The notes under the pieces: model-generated
What the model was told of the DNA's origin: nothing
What the model saw: only the letters and a program-made list of their open reading frames with translations
Databases searched by the model: none
Part shown: one piece after another, positions 34,613 through 43,665 of the stretch
How positions within the stretch are numbered: position 1 is the stretch's first letter
How the letters are laid out: each line of letters starts with the position of its first letter
Translations under genes and position numbers: made by a program
Assembly (NCBI RefSeq): GCF_023205015.1
Contig: NZ_CP096258.1
Span: 558,001 to 622,000 of the forward strand
Length of the DNA: 64,000 nucleotides
Direction: 5' to 3'
Source of the DNA: Providencia rettgeri
GTDB lineage: Bacteria > Pseudomonadota > Gammaproteobacteria > Enterobacterales > Enterobacteriaceae

Positions 34613-36793
34613 TTATCCCATTTTTTGAAATAGCTGCCTTAGCAAACCTAGTGGGGTGCGTGGATGGCTGTTTTGTTCATTTACTGGCGATTTGAAAAGA
34701 GTCCCTGTGCTTGGCTGAATATTTATCGCAGATGCATTCCTTAGAAAATTAACTTGTATTGTTCGACTATCGCCATTTAAGGTAGCAATAATATCCATGG
34801 AACCTTCGGCTAAGCTGCTGATTTCTAATTCTGTATTTCCATATTCATCAGTCAATTTAGTTGGTGAGATAACGCCATTTGGTGCTTCAAAATGAACCCG
34901 TGCCCCAGCGATGCTTTGTCGGCTATTATTCACAATATGCAGTTTAATTTTGTTTTTACTGATCCCATCTGCGACTGCATTATCTTGGATGATATCAATG
35001 CTACCAATAAATGACTGGCTAATATCGGGTTTAAAGTTATATATTTCATTAATTTCTACACCATGGTCCGTATTTGCCTTTATGGCATAGCTTCCTGATA
35101 CTAAACTAGTAAATTGAATAGTGGCTTCACCTTTACTATTGGCAACGATGCTATAGGGTTGTTCAGAAACAGATTTTGTCGCTTGGGCTTTCCACATAAA
35201 GTGATTAAGTAATGAATAATACCCCATATTTTTTTGATCAATAGAATTAAGACTTGCAGGCAATGTGAAATTGACTTTTGCATTGGGTACTAGGTTGCCA
35301 AGAGTATCTTTAATTACTACGGTGAATGTATTTGCGTCTTTACCGTTAGCGACGGCATTATTTCTTTTTACGGTATTTTTATGGGTGATGGTGAGAGCAC
35401 CTGTATTGGTAACTTCAATTAACGTTTCCGCTTGTGGAGAAACATTTCCATGGGTGTCATAAGCTGTTACGGTTAAACGATAGAAGTTGAGCCGTTGGTT
35501 TTTTAATGTGTTGTTAGCAATTTTGTAAGATGGTAATTTTACCGAGCTTTCTGTGCCATTAAGGTGAATTTCTCCCCCAGCGGCGATCAATTCAGGGGCT
35601 TCTATCACTATTTTTTCTAGCGGGTATTTCGTGGTTAAATTGCGGATAATAGAAAGTTCTTCTCCTGTCATACCCTGAATAACTTTCGGTAATGAGAGTG
35701 AAATTAACGTTTTTTTTCGGTACTCCAACACAATATTGTTATTACGGTTAACAAAATCATAGCGGTTACTGGAAATATGGCGAGTAGCTTCTATCGCGGA
35801 AGCATCAAGATGTTGGGCTAAGCTTCTTCCTAGTAACCAATTAAACGCCACTTTTGCACTTGTTTCATTTGTCCCACTATTACCTATTTTATGCTCCGCA
35901 TTTATCGCGAGCAGGGGAAATGGAGACCAATTGACACCGACGGTAGCCGCCATTGGGTCTTTTTGGCGCGCATTTTTGCCAAATAAAGCGACGTCATCAC
36001 CGTAATATTGTTCTAGTTTTAGGTTCGCACCTAAATTGGCATACGTGGGTAGCCAGCCTTCAAGTTGAATATCCCAACCGTTAGCTGGTCGCGCGTTATA
36101 ATCATAGGCTAATTCGGATGCACTACGCCAAGTCGATAGCCCCAAATAGCTATTCGCACTCATTCGAACATAATCTTGAGCATATTCCACACCAAACCCT
36201 AAGCGAGAATGATAATGGGACAAATCATGATCAAAGAAAGCATTTGCCCCCATCATGCTACTTTTTTGGAAATAACGTAAACCGATACCGTTGTTGGTTT
36301 GTAGCCGGCCATCAGTACGGTGAATACTGTGCTGAGAAAATAACAACAAATTTTGCTGTTCATACCAAGGGACTAACCAATCTAATTGAGAGGTCTTAAT
36401 TGACAATTTTTTATCTAGGTTAATATTGAGTCTGGCATTACCGGCTTTGGATAACCAATGTGTTATTTCATCCGTCGCCATATTTGCGGCTTTATGGCGA
36501 GCGTAATCTTGTGCCATATCCGCCAGATTTTGGGTGTTTTTTTCTTCAGAAGCAAAGTTTGCGGCATTTTGTCCATATTCCGCTAAAAAACGTTCAGTAC
36601 TATCTTCAGGTTGGGCTTTGGGTTGGGTTCCTTCAAATTGAATGGCCTGACTACCGAGTGTAGGTAAATCGTCTAAATGGACGATTTGGGCGTAGCTTGG
36701 CATCATTGGCACTATTGCCGTAGACCAAATTGCCATTGAGAGTAGCAAACAGTTCGGTTGTTTAGGTTTCAATTTTGACGAAGGGGGATTCAT
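34613..36793 (-). CDS. Short intimin-like inverse autotransporter (paralogue without distal domains)
   Basis: A 726-residue protein from the ATG at 36793 (minus strand), eight bases after AGGA; the open frame extends ten codons further but without a good site. It parallels the giant neighbour from signal peptide (ending MMPSYA) through barrel (NNGIGLRYFQKSSMMGANAF, FFDHDLSHYHSRLGFGVEY, NARPANGWDIQLEGWLPTYA) to the two invasin-type Ig domains. It then stops with a polar tail (SPVNEQNSHPRTPLGLLRQL) instead of a repeat array and lectin tip. Its own terminator follows. It could be a degenerate duplicate or a working short form. The barrel motifs look intact. Confidence 0.87.
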   Translation of the reverse strand: MNPPSSKLKPKQPNCLLLSMAIWSTAIVPMMPSYAQIVHLDDLPTLGSQAIQFEGTQPKAQPEDSTERFLAEYGQNAANFASEEKNTQNLADMAQDYARHKAANMATDEITHWLSKAGNARLNINLDKKLSIKTSQLDWLVPWYEQQNLLLFSQHSIHRTDGRLQTNNGIGLRYFQKSSMMGANAFFDHDLSHYHSRLGFGVEYAQDYVRMSANSYLGLSTWRSASELAYDYNARPANGWDIQLEGWLPTYANLGANLKLEQYYGDDVALFGKNARQKDPMAATVGVNWSPFPLLAINAEHKIGNSGTNETSAKVAFNWLLGRSLAQHLDASAIEATRHISSNRYDFVNRNNNIVLEYRKKTLISLSLPKVIQGMTGEELSIIRNLTTKYPLEKIVIEAPELIAAGGEIHLNGTESSVKLPSYKIANNTLKNQRLNFYRLTVTAYDTHGNVSPQAETLIEVTNTGALTITHKNTVKRNNAVANGKDANTFTVVIKDTLGNLVPNAKVNFTLPASLNSIDQKNMGYYSLLNHFMWKAQATKSVSEQPYSIVANSKGEATIQFTSLVSGSYAIKANTDHGVEINEIYNFKPDISQSFIGSIDIIQDNAVADGISKNKIKLHIVNNSRQSIAGARVHFEAPNGVISPTKLTDEYGNTELEISSLAEGSMDIIATLNGDSRTIQVNFLRNASAINIQPSTGTLFKSPVNEQNSHPRTPLGLLRQLFQKMG

Positions 36794-36842
36794 CGAACAT
36801 ATTCCTGATATCAATATTAACATGGCTATTTTCAGGGCAGGC

Positions 36843-36870
36843 AGTGGTCAGTGCTTGTGAATTGATTGGA
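36843..36870 (-). promoter_or_regulatory. Conserved element upstream of the short inverse autotransporter gene
   Basis: This is the partner of the element at 34382-34409, with the same spacing of about 50 bases to the start codon. The surrounding gap (36794-37027) also has to hold the divergent RNase Z promoter. No other motif is evident. Confidence 0.4.
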
Positions 36871-37027
36871 TGAATACGGAAGTGAGATTTATATATTGGA
36901 AATATTTGGAATAACGGGCTTTGGTTGATAATCAAAAAATACAGAATACTATACAGATTAAAATAAATGATTTTTTTATTGGAAAAAATCTTATCATAAT
37001 AAAAACAACAAATTAGATGAGGAAGTT

Positions 37028-37942
37028 ATGGAGTTAACATTTTTAGGAACCAGTGCTGGTGTGCCGACAAAAGAGCGCAATGTCACCAGTATGATATTAA
37101 ATTTAGTCGGTATTCGTAAAAGCTATTGGTTATTTGATTGTGGAGAAGGAACACAGCATCGCATTTTAAATAGCCCATTTAAAACGCCAAAAATTGAGAA
37201 AATATTTATTACCCATTTACACGGCGACCATATTTTTGGCCTGCCCGGTTTGTTATGTAGCCGTTCAATGGGCGGTGCGACAGACCCATTGACGGTTTAT
37301 GGTCCAAAAGGGTTAAAGCAATATATTGAAACGGTATTAGCGGTGAGTATGTCTTATATGACCTACCCGTTGGAAATAGTGGAAATTGAAGCTGGGCAGT
37401 TATTTGATGATGGGGAGTTAATTGTGACGGCTTATGCCCTTGACCACCGTGTTGAGTGCTATGGCTATCGTATTGAGGAGTACCCGAAGAGCGGTGCATT
37501 AGATGCAGTTAAATTAGCTAATGACAATATTCCTCGAGGCCCTTGGATGCAAGCGCTTAAAGCGGGGAAAGCCATCGTTCTTGATGATGGGCGAACAATC
37601 AATGGCGCTGATTACTTAGGTGAGCCGGTTCCCGGCAAGGTTATTGCGATTTTTGGCGATACGCAACCGACAGAGCAAGCGCTGGCGCTCGCGAGAAATG
37701 CCGATGTAATGATCCATGAAACGACACTAGAGGCTGAATTCGCCGAAAAAGCCAATGAGCGTGGGCACTCGACTACGGTACAAGCCGCGGAGTTAGCACG
37801 TGAAGCGGGAGTAAAACGATTTATTGCCGCTCATTTGAGTGGTCGCTACGTGAGCGAGGATATACCAAGATTGCTTGCAGAGTGCCAATCGGTGTTCCCT
37901 GCAACAGAAATCGCAGAAGACTATTTAACCGTGAAGATTTAA
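37028..37942 (+). CDS. rbn: Ribonuclease Z / RNase BN (ElaC)
   Basis: A 304-residue metallo-beta-lactamase-fold nuclease, one residue from the E. coli length as I recall it. The zinc motif HLHGDH (about residues 63-68, in FITHLHGDHIFGLPG) is complete. FLGTSAGVPTKERNVTS at the N terminus, the flexible exosite arm region (PLTVYGPKGLKQYIE), IFGDTQP, HETTL and AAHLSGRY complete the family pattern. It processes tRNA 3' ends and related RNAs. It is divergent from the short inverse autotransporter gene and convergent with the DeoR-family gene; apparently monocistronic. Confidence 0.95.
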   Translation: MELTFLGTSAGVPTKERNVTSMILNLVGIRKSYWLFDCGEGTQHRILNSPFKTPKIEKIFITHLHGDHIFGLPGLLCSRSMGGATDPLTVYGPKGLKQYIETVLAVSMSYMTYPLEIVEIEAGQLFDDGELIVTAYALDHRVECYGYRIEEYPKSGALDAVKLANDNIPRGPWMQALKAGKAIVLDDGRTINGADYLGEPVPGKVIAIFGDTQPTEQALALARNADVMIHETTLEAEFAEKANERGHSTTVQAAELAREAGVKRFIAAHLSGRYVSEDIPRLLAECQSVFPATEIAEDYLTVKI

Positions 37943-37944
37943 TG

Positions 37945-37970
37945 TTAGCGGGCAAGATATTGTCCGCTAA
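37945..37970. terminator. Hairpin between the convergent RNase Z and DeoR-family genes
   Basis: TTAGCGG (37945-37951) pairs with CCGCTAA (37964-37970), and an inner CAA/TTG pairing extends the stem. The U tract is poor on both strands. A bidirectional terminator is likely from position. Confidence 0.45.
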
Positions 37971-37984
37971 ATCTATCGGCGATT

Positions 37985-38764
37985 TTAATAAATCACTTTC
38001 ACAAAGCTATTACGGCAATATGTTTCATATTCATCAGAAAGCTGCCGATTTGTGACAATCACATCAAATTGTGATAATTCCCCCATATTGGCGGTAGCGA
38101 CTTCATCAAACAGGTTATAGGGCGCTAATAAAATCTTACGGATAGATTTCTCCATAGCTTTTTTCTTCATGGGTAAATCATCGAGATTATAGCAAGTTAC
38201 GCCAAAATTCCCATGTACACCGGCCGCTGAAATAAAGGCTTTTTTCGGGTTGATTGAATCCAGTAATGAAGGGAGTGAAGGGTTGTAAAAAGAGTCACTT
38301 TTAGGGCGATACTCCCCGCCACACAGTAGCGCGGTCGCATTTTTTTTCTGGCTAAGGGCGAGAAAAACGTTATGAGAGTAACAAATACCAGTGAAATTAA
38401 TCTCTTCGGGGATGAGTGAAATCAAGGTGGCCATTTCAATACCATTATCAAAGAAGATGACATCATCTTCAGTTACCATGCTTGCTGCAAGATTAGGAAT
38501 ATATAATTCTTCAGTTTGATCTGGCGTAAAAACATCCGCATGCGGCTCTTGGGTAACTAAATTGGCAGGTTGGGTAACAGAAACAATATAGCCGCCAAGG
38601 AGCGACATTGGGATGGGGCCTTCGGTGTCAGCGCTTAGGTCTCGTCGAATAGTCATTTCTGAGACTTCGAGTATTCTAGCGGCTTCTTTTAAATGAATGC
38701 GTCCTGAGCGTTTTAAACATTCACTTAAACGGCGAAGGCGTTCTTTTTGTTTAGTTTCTATCAC
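37985..38764 (-). CDS. DeoR-family repressor of the deoxyribose cluster (DeoQ/DeoR-like)
   Basis: A 259-residue regulator. The N-terminal DeoR-type winged HTH (about 5-60) shows RLRRLSECLKRSGRIHLKEA and VSEMTIRRDLSA. The C-terminal sugar-phosphate sensor domain (about 80-255) contains FFDNGIEMATLISLIP, LLCGGEYRPKSDSF and the FISAAGVHGNFGVTCYN segment. It lies 55 bases after deoC on the same strand and is divergent from deoK-deoP-deoX. In Salmonella the deoK operon is controlled by DeoQ encoded next to it, so a local repressor responding to deoxyribose-5-phosphate is inferred. Whether it is orthologous to DeoR or DeoQ is not decided. Confidence 0.82.
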   Translation of the reverse strand: MIETKQKERLRRLSECLKRSGRIHLKEAARILEVSEMTIRRDLSADTEGPIPMSLLGGYIVSVTQPANLVTQEPHADVFTPDQTEELYIPNLAASMVTEDDVIFFDNGIEMATLISLIPEEINFTGICYSHNVFLALSQKKNATALLCGGEYRPKSDSFYNPSLPSLLDSINPKKAFISAAGVHGNFGVTCYNLDDLPMKKKAMEKSIRKILLAPYNLFDEVATANMGELSQFDVIVTNRQLSDEYETYCRNSFVKVIY

Positions 38765-38819
38765 CCTACAATCCTTTTATGAGATACAAAATTGGCGCGG
38801 TTAGACCGCGCCCATTGAC

Positions 38820-39488
38820 TTAATAGTCACTTGGTTTGGTGTTATTGCCTGTGACAATGGCAACACTCGCACTTGCACCTACACGGTTTGCACCCGCTTC
38901 AATCATTTTAATTGCTGTTTCGCGGTCACGTACACCACCGGAGGCTTTTACACCGACTTCATCGCCAACGACTTTACGCATCAGGGCGACATGGTGTTCA
39001 GTTGCCCCCATTGTACTGAAACCTGTTGAAGTTTTCACAAAACCGACTTTAATTGTGCGGCAAATTTCACAAACTTGGGTAATTTCTTCATCAGTTAACA
39101 GGCAATTTTCTAAAATAACTTTTAATGTTGCTTTACCGCAGGCGGCAAATACAGCTTCGATATCACGACGGACAAAGTCTAAGTCGCCACTTTTGAGCAT
39201 GCCAATGTTGATCACCATATCGACTTCATCAGCACCACGGCGTACAGCTTCTGCGGCTTCAAATGCTTTGGCTTCTGTTAAGCATGCCCCTAGTGGAAAG
39301 CCTACCACACAGCAAACTTTAACGTCGCTGTTTTTTAAAAGTTCGCTGGCTAAAGGAACATAACCTGTGTTCACACAGACAGATGCAAAATGGTGCTCTG
39401 CAGCTTCTGTACACAGTTTAGTAATATCGCTGACAGTCGCATTCGCAGCAAGTAAAGTGTGATCAATATATTTTGCTAAGTCTTGCAT
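38820..39488 (-). CDS. deoC: Deoxyribose-phosphate aldolase
   Basis: A 222-residue class I aldolase that splits 2-deoxyribose-5-phosphate into acetaldehyde and glyceraldehyde-3-phosphate. Start at 39488 (MQDLAKYIDHTLL), seven bases after AGGAAAG; the longer open frame lacks support. Motifs: ADEVDMVINIGML, the Schiff-base Lys in GFVKTSTGF, and GVKASGGVRD with the second active-site Lys. It is short-form DeoC (compare about 259 residues in E. coli DeoC), closer in length to Bacillus-type enzymes. First gene of a deoC-repressor unit divergent from deoK. Confidence 0.95.
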   Translation of the reverse strand: MQDLAKYIDHTLLAANATVSDITKLCTEAAEHHFASVCVNTGYVPLASELLKNSDVKVCCVVGFPLGACLTEAKAFEAAEAVRRGADEVDMVINIGMLKSGDLDFVRRDIEAVFAACGKATLKVILENCLLTDEEITQVCEICRTIKVGFVKTSTGFSTMGATEHHVALMRKVVGDEVGVKASGGVRDRETAIKMIEAGANRVGASASVAIVTGNNTKPSDY

Positions 39489-39570
39489 TTTCAACTTTCC
39501 TATATAAATGTGGGATAGACAACAAAGAATGAGGAAATGTGGTAGATATAACACTTGATCATTCGTTATT

Positions 39571-39622
39571 CGAGATCCTAATCACAAATGATATTTTTGC
39601 AACATGATAATGTTACTATCAT
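39571..39622. promoter_or_regulatory. deoC-deoK divergent control region with operator-like repeat
   Basis: ATGATA (39604-39609) and TATCAT (39617-39622) form an inverted repeat around 7 bases, a possible repressor operator. On the minus strand TGTGATTAGGATCTCG (39571-39586) keeps one CRP half site. Both are by-eye matches; binding is inferred. Confidence 0.4.
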
Positions 39623-39656
39623 ATCATTATGTGATTTATTTAACACGAGGGACATT

Positions 39657-40586
39657 ATGGATATAGCAGTTATTGGTTCAAACATGGTTGATTTGATCAC
39701 TTACATCGATCAAATGCCAAAAGAAGGCGAAACGTTAGAAGCGCCAGCTTTCAAAATTGGTTGCGGTGGTAAAGGTGCGAACCAAGCGGTTGCTGCTGCT
39801 AAGTTAAATTCAAAAGTGATCATGCTAACCAAAGTCGGTGATGATATTTTTGCAGATAATACGATCCGCAATCTAGAGTCTTATGGCATTAACACCCGTT
39901 ATGTGGAAAAAGTACCTTGTACCTCCAGTGGTGTTGCGCCAATTTTTGTTAATCAAAATTCATCAAATAGTATTTTGATCGTCAAAGGGGCGAATAAGTT
40001 TTTATCCCCTGAAGATATCGATCGCGCAGCGGAAGATCTGAAAAAATGTAAATTGATCGTTCTGCAATTAGAAGTCCAACTTGAAACAGTTTATCACGCG
40101 ATTTCATTCGGTAATAAACATGGGATCCCTGTGTTGCTTAATCCAGCGCCTGCACAGCGCACGCTCGATCTCGATTTTGCCTGCCGATGTGATTTCTTTG
40201 TCCCTAATGAAACTGAACTCGAAATTTTAACCAATATGCCAGTCGACACGATGGATAACATTCGTCGTGCTGCGCAGTCTTTACTGGATAAAGGGTTAAA
40301 AAACGTCATCGTGACATTAGGGGAAAAAGGGGCGTTATGGATGACCCGCGACAGCGAGTTACATATACCCGCAATTAAAGTGAATGCGATTGACACCAGT
40401 GGTGCAGGGGATGCCTTTATCGGTTGTTTCTCTCATTACTATGTCCATACGGGGAATATTGAAGAAGCACTGAAAAAAGCAGTGATGTTTTCGGCTTTCA
40501 GTGTAACAGGGAAAGGCACTCAATCTTCTTATCCAAGTGTTGAGCAATTTAATGAATTTGTACAAATCAACACAGCTAATGAATAG
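39657..40586 (+). CDS. deoK: Deoxyribokinase (PfkB/ribokinase family)
   Basis: A 309-residue sugar kinase. Start at the ATG at 39657, six bases after GAGG; the open frame continues upstream without a site. The substrate motif GCGGKGANQAVAAAKL (about 34-49) and the ATP/anion-hole motif DTSGAGDAFIGCF (about 245-257) with the catalytic Asp are intact. The N terminus DIAVIGSNMVDLITY has Met where ribokinases usually have other residues, a feature I associate with deoxyribokinases, but this is recollection. It phosphorylates 2-deoxyribose for DeoC. Followed by the permease and deoX-like gene as in Salmonella deoKPX. Confidence 0.88.
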   Translation: MDIAVIGSNMVDLITYIDQMPKEGETLEAPAFKIGCGGKGANQAVAAAKLNSKVIMLTKVGDDIFADNTIRNLESYGINTRYVEKVPCTSSGVAPIFVNQNSSNSILIVKGANKFLSPEDIDRAAEDLKKCKLIVLQLEVQLETVYHAISFGNKHGIPVLLNPAPAQRTLDLDFACRCDFFVPNETELEILTNMPVDTMDNIRRAAQSLLDKGLKNVIVTLGEKGALWMTRDSELHIPAIKVNAIDTSGAGDAFIGCFSHYYVHTGNIEEALKKAVMFSAFSVTGKGTQSSYPSVEQFNEFVQINTANE

Positions 40587-40613
40587 CTAAATAATAATAG
40601 TCCAACGTAGCTA

Positions 40614-40670
40614 TATACCCTTTGAAAAATTAAGTGGTCATCAGAGCCACATAGCCACTCATCGGGTATA
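40614..40670 (+). other. Long intercistronic stem between deoK and deoP
   Basis: TATACCC (40614-40620) pairs with GGGTATA (40664-40670) around an inner structured segment with GTGG/CCAC pairings. No U tract. It may set the expression ratio or mRNA stability between kinase and permease. Confidence 0.4.
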
Positions 40671-40694
40671 AATTATAAAAATATAAGGGTTACT

Positions 40695-42002
40695 ATGAAC
40701 ATTAAGAACATCACTCAGTTACCGGATGGCTACCTGAGTAAGACACCTCTATTCCAATTTATCCTATTATCGTGCCTGTTCCCATTGTGGGGATGCGCAG
40801 CAGCATTAAATGATATTTTAATCACACAGTTTAAAAGTGTCTTTGAACTCAGCAACTTCGCCTCTGCTTTGGTACAAAGCGCATTCTATGGAGGTTATTT
40901 CTTAATCGCTATTCCAGCGTCGTTAGTGATTAAAAAAACCAGTTATAAATATGCCATTATGGTCGGGCTGATCCTATACATCGCGGGTTGCAGTATGTTC
41001 TTCCCGGCATCTCATATGGCGACTTACACCATGTTCTTGGCTGCTATTTTCGCCATTGCGATTGGTTTAAGCTTCCTTGAAACCGCAGCGAATACTTACA
41101 GCTCAATGATAGGCCCTAAACAGTACGCCACATTGCGTTTAAATATTAGCCAAACTTTCTACCCAATTGGCGCAGCTGGTGGGATCTTACTGGGTAAATA
41201 TCTGGTATTTTCCGAAGGAGAGAGTTTACAAAACCAAATGGCGGGAATGAATGCGGAACAAATCCATGAATTCCGTTTAGCCATGTTGGAAAATACCCTC
41301 GAACCTTACCGTTACATGATTATGGTATTGGTGGTGGTAATGATTTTATTCCTTATTACCAAGTTTCCTAAATGTAAAGTGGCAGAAACGCAAGATCATA
41401 AGCGTCCGACGGCGTTAGAAACCTTAAAATATTTAGCGAAAAATAGCCGCTTTAGAAAAGGAATTATCGCCCAGTTCTTATATGTCGGAATGCAAGTGGC
41501 TGTGTGGTCATTTACCATTCGCCTCGCGCTAGAGATGGGGGATATTAACGAGCGTGATGCCTCGAATTTCATGGTGTACAGCTTTGCCTGTTTCTTTATT
41601 GGTAAGTTTATCGCCAATATTCTAATGACCCGATTTAATGCAGAGAAAGTCCTAATTATCTATTCGGTGATTGGTGCACTGTTCCTGATGTATGTTGCAT
41701 TTATTCCGAATTTCACCGCGGTGTATGCAGCGGTCATGGTGAGTATTTTGTTTGGACCTTGCTGGGCAACCATTTATGCAGGTACTTTGGATACTGTTGA
41801 TAATGAGCACACTGAAATGGCTGGAGCGGTCATTGTCATGGCGATTGTTGGTGCTGCGGTTGTTCCTGCGGTTCAAGGCTATGTTGCAGATATGCTTCAC
41901 TCATTACAACTTTCATTCCTTGTTTCCATGTTGTGCTTCGTGTATGTCGGTATTTACTTTATTGGTGAACGCCGTTTTAAAGCGAAACAAGCCGCGAAAT
42001 AG
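40695..42002 (+). CDS. deoP: Deoxyribose permease (MFS, FucP-like)
   Basis: A 435-residue transporter with 12 predicted membrane segments. It belongs to the FucP-like sugar:proton symporter branch: FPLWGCAAALNDILITQFK in helix 1, QSAFYGGYFLIAIPASLVIKK in helix 2, and FLETAANTYSSMIGP in helix 4. Its place between deoK and deoX fits the Salmonella deoxyribose permease DeoP. Substrate assignment rests on this order. A long hairpin separates it from deoK. Confidence 0.85.
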   Translation: MNIKNITQLPDGYLSKTPLFQFILLSCLFPLWGCAAALNDILITQFKSVFELSNFASALVQSAFYGGYFLIAIPASLVIKKTSYKYAIMVGLILYIAGCSMFFPASHMATYTMFLAAIFAIAIGLSFLETAANTYSSMIGPKQYATLRLNISQTFYPIGAAGGILLGKYLVFSEGESLQNQMAGMNAEQIHEFRLAMLENTLEPYRYMIMVLVVVMILFLITKFPKCKVAETQDHKRPTALETLKYLAKNSRFRKGIIAQFLYVGMQVAVWSFTIRLALEMGDINERDASNFMVYSFACFFIGKFIANILMTRFNAEKVLIIYSVIGALFLMYVAFIPNFTAVYAAVMVSILFGPCWATIYAGTLDTVDNEHTEMAGAVIVMAIVGAAVVPAVQGYVADMLHSLQLSFLVSMLCFVYVGIYFIGERRFKAKQAAK

Positions 42003-42053
42003 TGCCTAAATTGGGTAGTGTGAGCTACCCAATTCCATTTACCTCATTAAACC

Positions 42054-43082
42054 GTGAGTATGAAAATGAATACATTGATACCTCTTCACAAAAGCTTATT
42101 TACGGAAACCCCGACGCTTATTTTAAAAAATAACCAATTTACGGCCACTGCATTTCGTTACCAAACTGGCGTGGAAGGGCTACGAATTGAAAATCAACAA
42201 GGGTATTTAACGATTTTACCTTTTTTAGGGCAAATGATTTGGGATGCAGAATTTTGTGGCCAAAATCTGAAAATGGAAAACATGTTTTCAGCGCCAAAAC
42301 GTGTTCCAACGGTCGTTGAAACCTATGGTTGTTTTGCTTTTCACTCAGGCTTAATCAGCAATGGCTGTCCTTCCCCAGAAGATTCTCACCCATTACATGG
42401 AGAAATGCCTTGTGCAGCAATGGATAGCGCTTGGATTGAACTGACAGGCGAAAGTTTAAAAGTTGTCGGTGAATATGAGTATGTGATGGGTTTTGGTCAT
42501 CATTATCGTGCGACACCGTCAGTGCAATTAAACTCAGATAGCGCATTATTTGATATTCATATGTCAGTCACCAATTTAGCCTCGGTGCCTATGCCTCTCC
42601 AATATATGTGCCATATGAATTATGCTTACGTGGAGAATGCAACACTGACGCAAAATATCCCTGAAAATGCGATTAAATTGCGTGAATCAATACCAGGGCA
42701 TGTTCAGCCAACTGAAAAATGGCTCGAATTTAATGAAGCGCTGAAATCCGGTAAAGTCACATTAAATCAGCTTAATCAGCCACAAATGTGTGACCCTGAA
42801 ATTGTCTTTTTTATGGATGATCTTAGCCAATATACCGCAACGCCTGAGTTTAGAATGGTTTCACCCACAGGGGATACGTTTGTCACTCGTTTTAAATCTA
42901 ATGAGCTAAATTATGCGACCCGTTGGATTTTGTATAATGGTGACCAAAAAGTTGGCGCATTTGTCCTCCCTGCAACGTGTCGTCCAGAAGGTTTCTTAGC
43001 GGCAAAAAATAGCCAAACACTGATTTGGTTGGAGGCGGGGCAAACCCGTGAATTTACTGTTACTACCGGTGTTGAAAAGTAG
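42054..43082 (+). CDS. deoX: DUF4432 / aldose-1-epimerase-like protein (DeoX-like)
   Basis: A 342-residue galactose-mutarotase-fold protein of the DUF4432 type: GLRIENQQGYLTILPFLGQM, HSGLISNGCPSPEDSHPLHG with the conserved His, HMNYAYVENA, and the C-terminal RPEGFLAAKNSQTLIWLEAG. Starts GTG 42054, ATG 42060 and ATG 42066 are all in frame with weak sites; the exact start is open. It lies last in the deoK-deoP-deoX unit. A mutarotase interconverting deoxyribose anomers before phosphorylation is a reasonable inference; no activity is established that I know of. Confidence 0.78.
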   Translation: MSMKMNTLIPLHKSLFTETPTLILKNNQFTATAFRYQTGVEGLRIENQQGYLTILPFLGQMIWDAEFCGQNLKMENMFSAPKRVPTVVETYGCFAFHSGLISNGCPSPEDSHPLHGEMPCAAMDSAWIELTGESLKVVGEYEYVMGFGHHYRATPSVQLNSDSALFDIHMSVTNLASVPMPLQYMCHMNYAYVENATLTQNIPENAIKLRESIPGHVQPTEKWLEFNEALKSGKVTLNQLNQPQMCDPEIVFFMDDLSQYTATPEFRMVSPTGDTFVTRFKSNELNYATRWILYNGDQKVGAFVLPATCRPEGFLAAKNSQTLIWLEAGQTREFTVTTGVEK

Positions 43083-43092
43083 TTTTTATCTC

Positions 43093-43117
43093 AAAAAGGC
43101 AGCATTGCTGCCTTTTA
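43093..43117. terminator. Bidirectional terminator between deoX and the DUF2750 gene
   Basis: GGCAGC (43098-43103) pairs with GCTGCC (43107-43112) with flanking A5 and T4 runs, so it can work on both strands. It overlaps the last codons of the minus-strand gene. Confidence 0.8.
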
Positions 43118-43522
43118 CTCATATTGCTGACATTCTTCTTCCAAATCAGCGAGAAGCGCCGCAGCATCATAAATCAGTGTTTTTTTCCCATCAGATTGCA
43201 TCATCAAAGCAACCTTAATATTTGCGTCATGCATATCAGGTAGCATTTCTGTCATCAGGTGTTCAAGTGTAAATGGCATTGGCGTAAAATTCGCCCATTC
43301 ACCCGTTAAACATAACTCAACATACGCTCTGGCCGGCCATAGGGGCAGAAAGAGGCAGTTTTCATCATTCCATGCGGTAACGAGGTTTTGCCCATCGCCG
43401 AGGCTCCATACCTGCTCCCAGTCAGCGATTTTACTGACAAAATAGCCATACTGCTGGTGCGGCCTAAGCGCATAAACATTGTGTATTTCTTTGTCGTTTG
43501 GGGAAAATAGCTTTTTATTCAT
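43115..43522 (-). CDS. DUF2750 family protein
   Basis: A 135-residue cytoplasmic protein. The pattern RPHQQYGYFVSKIADWEQVW (about 21-40), FLPLWPARAYVELCL and FTLEHLMTEMLPDM is that of DUF2750. No signal peptide or membrane segment. The function of the family is not known to me. It stands alone between deoX (convergent) and the ynaI-like gene (divergent). Confidence 0.8.
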   Translation of the reverse strand: MNKKLFSPNDKEIHNVYALRPHQQYGYFVSKIADWEQVWSLGDGQNLVTAWNDENCLFLPLWPARAYVELCLTGEWANFTPMPFTLEHLMTEMLPDMHDANIKVALMMQSDGKKTLIYDAAALLADLEEECQQYE

Positions 43523-43665
43523 TATTGGATAATCTAAAAAGTAACTGATAATTATTGGGAAAATTATCTTTATAATTGTTATCTTAATAATAAGATAACG
43601 AGAAATAATACACAGTAAAACAAATAAAAATAAAGCCTATCAGGTAAATTTTAGGGCGGTTAGAA

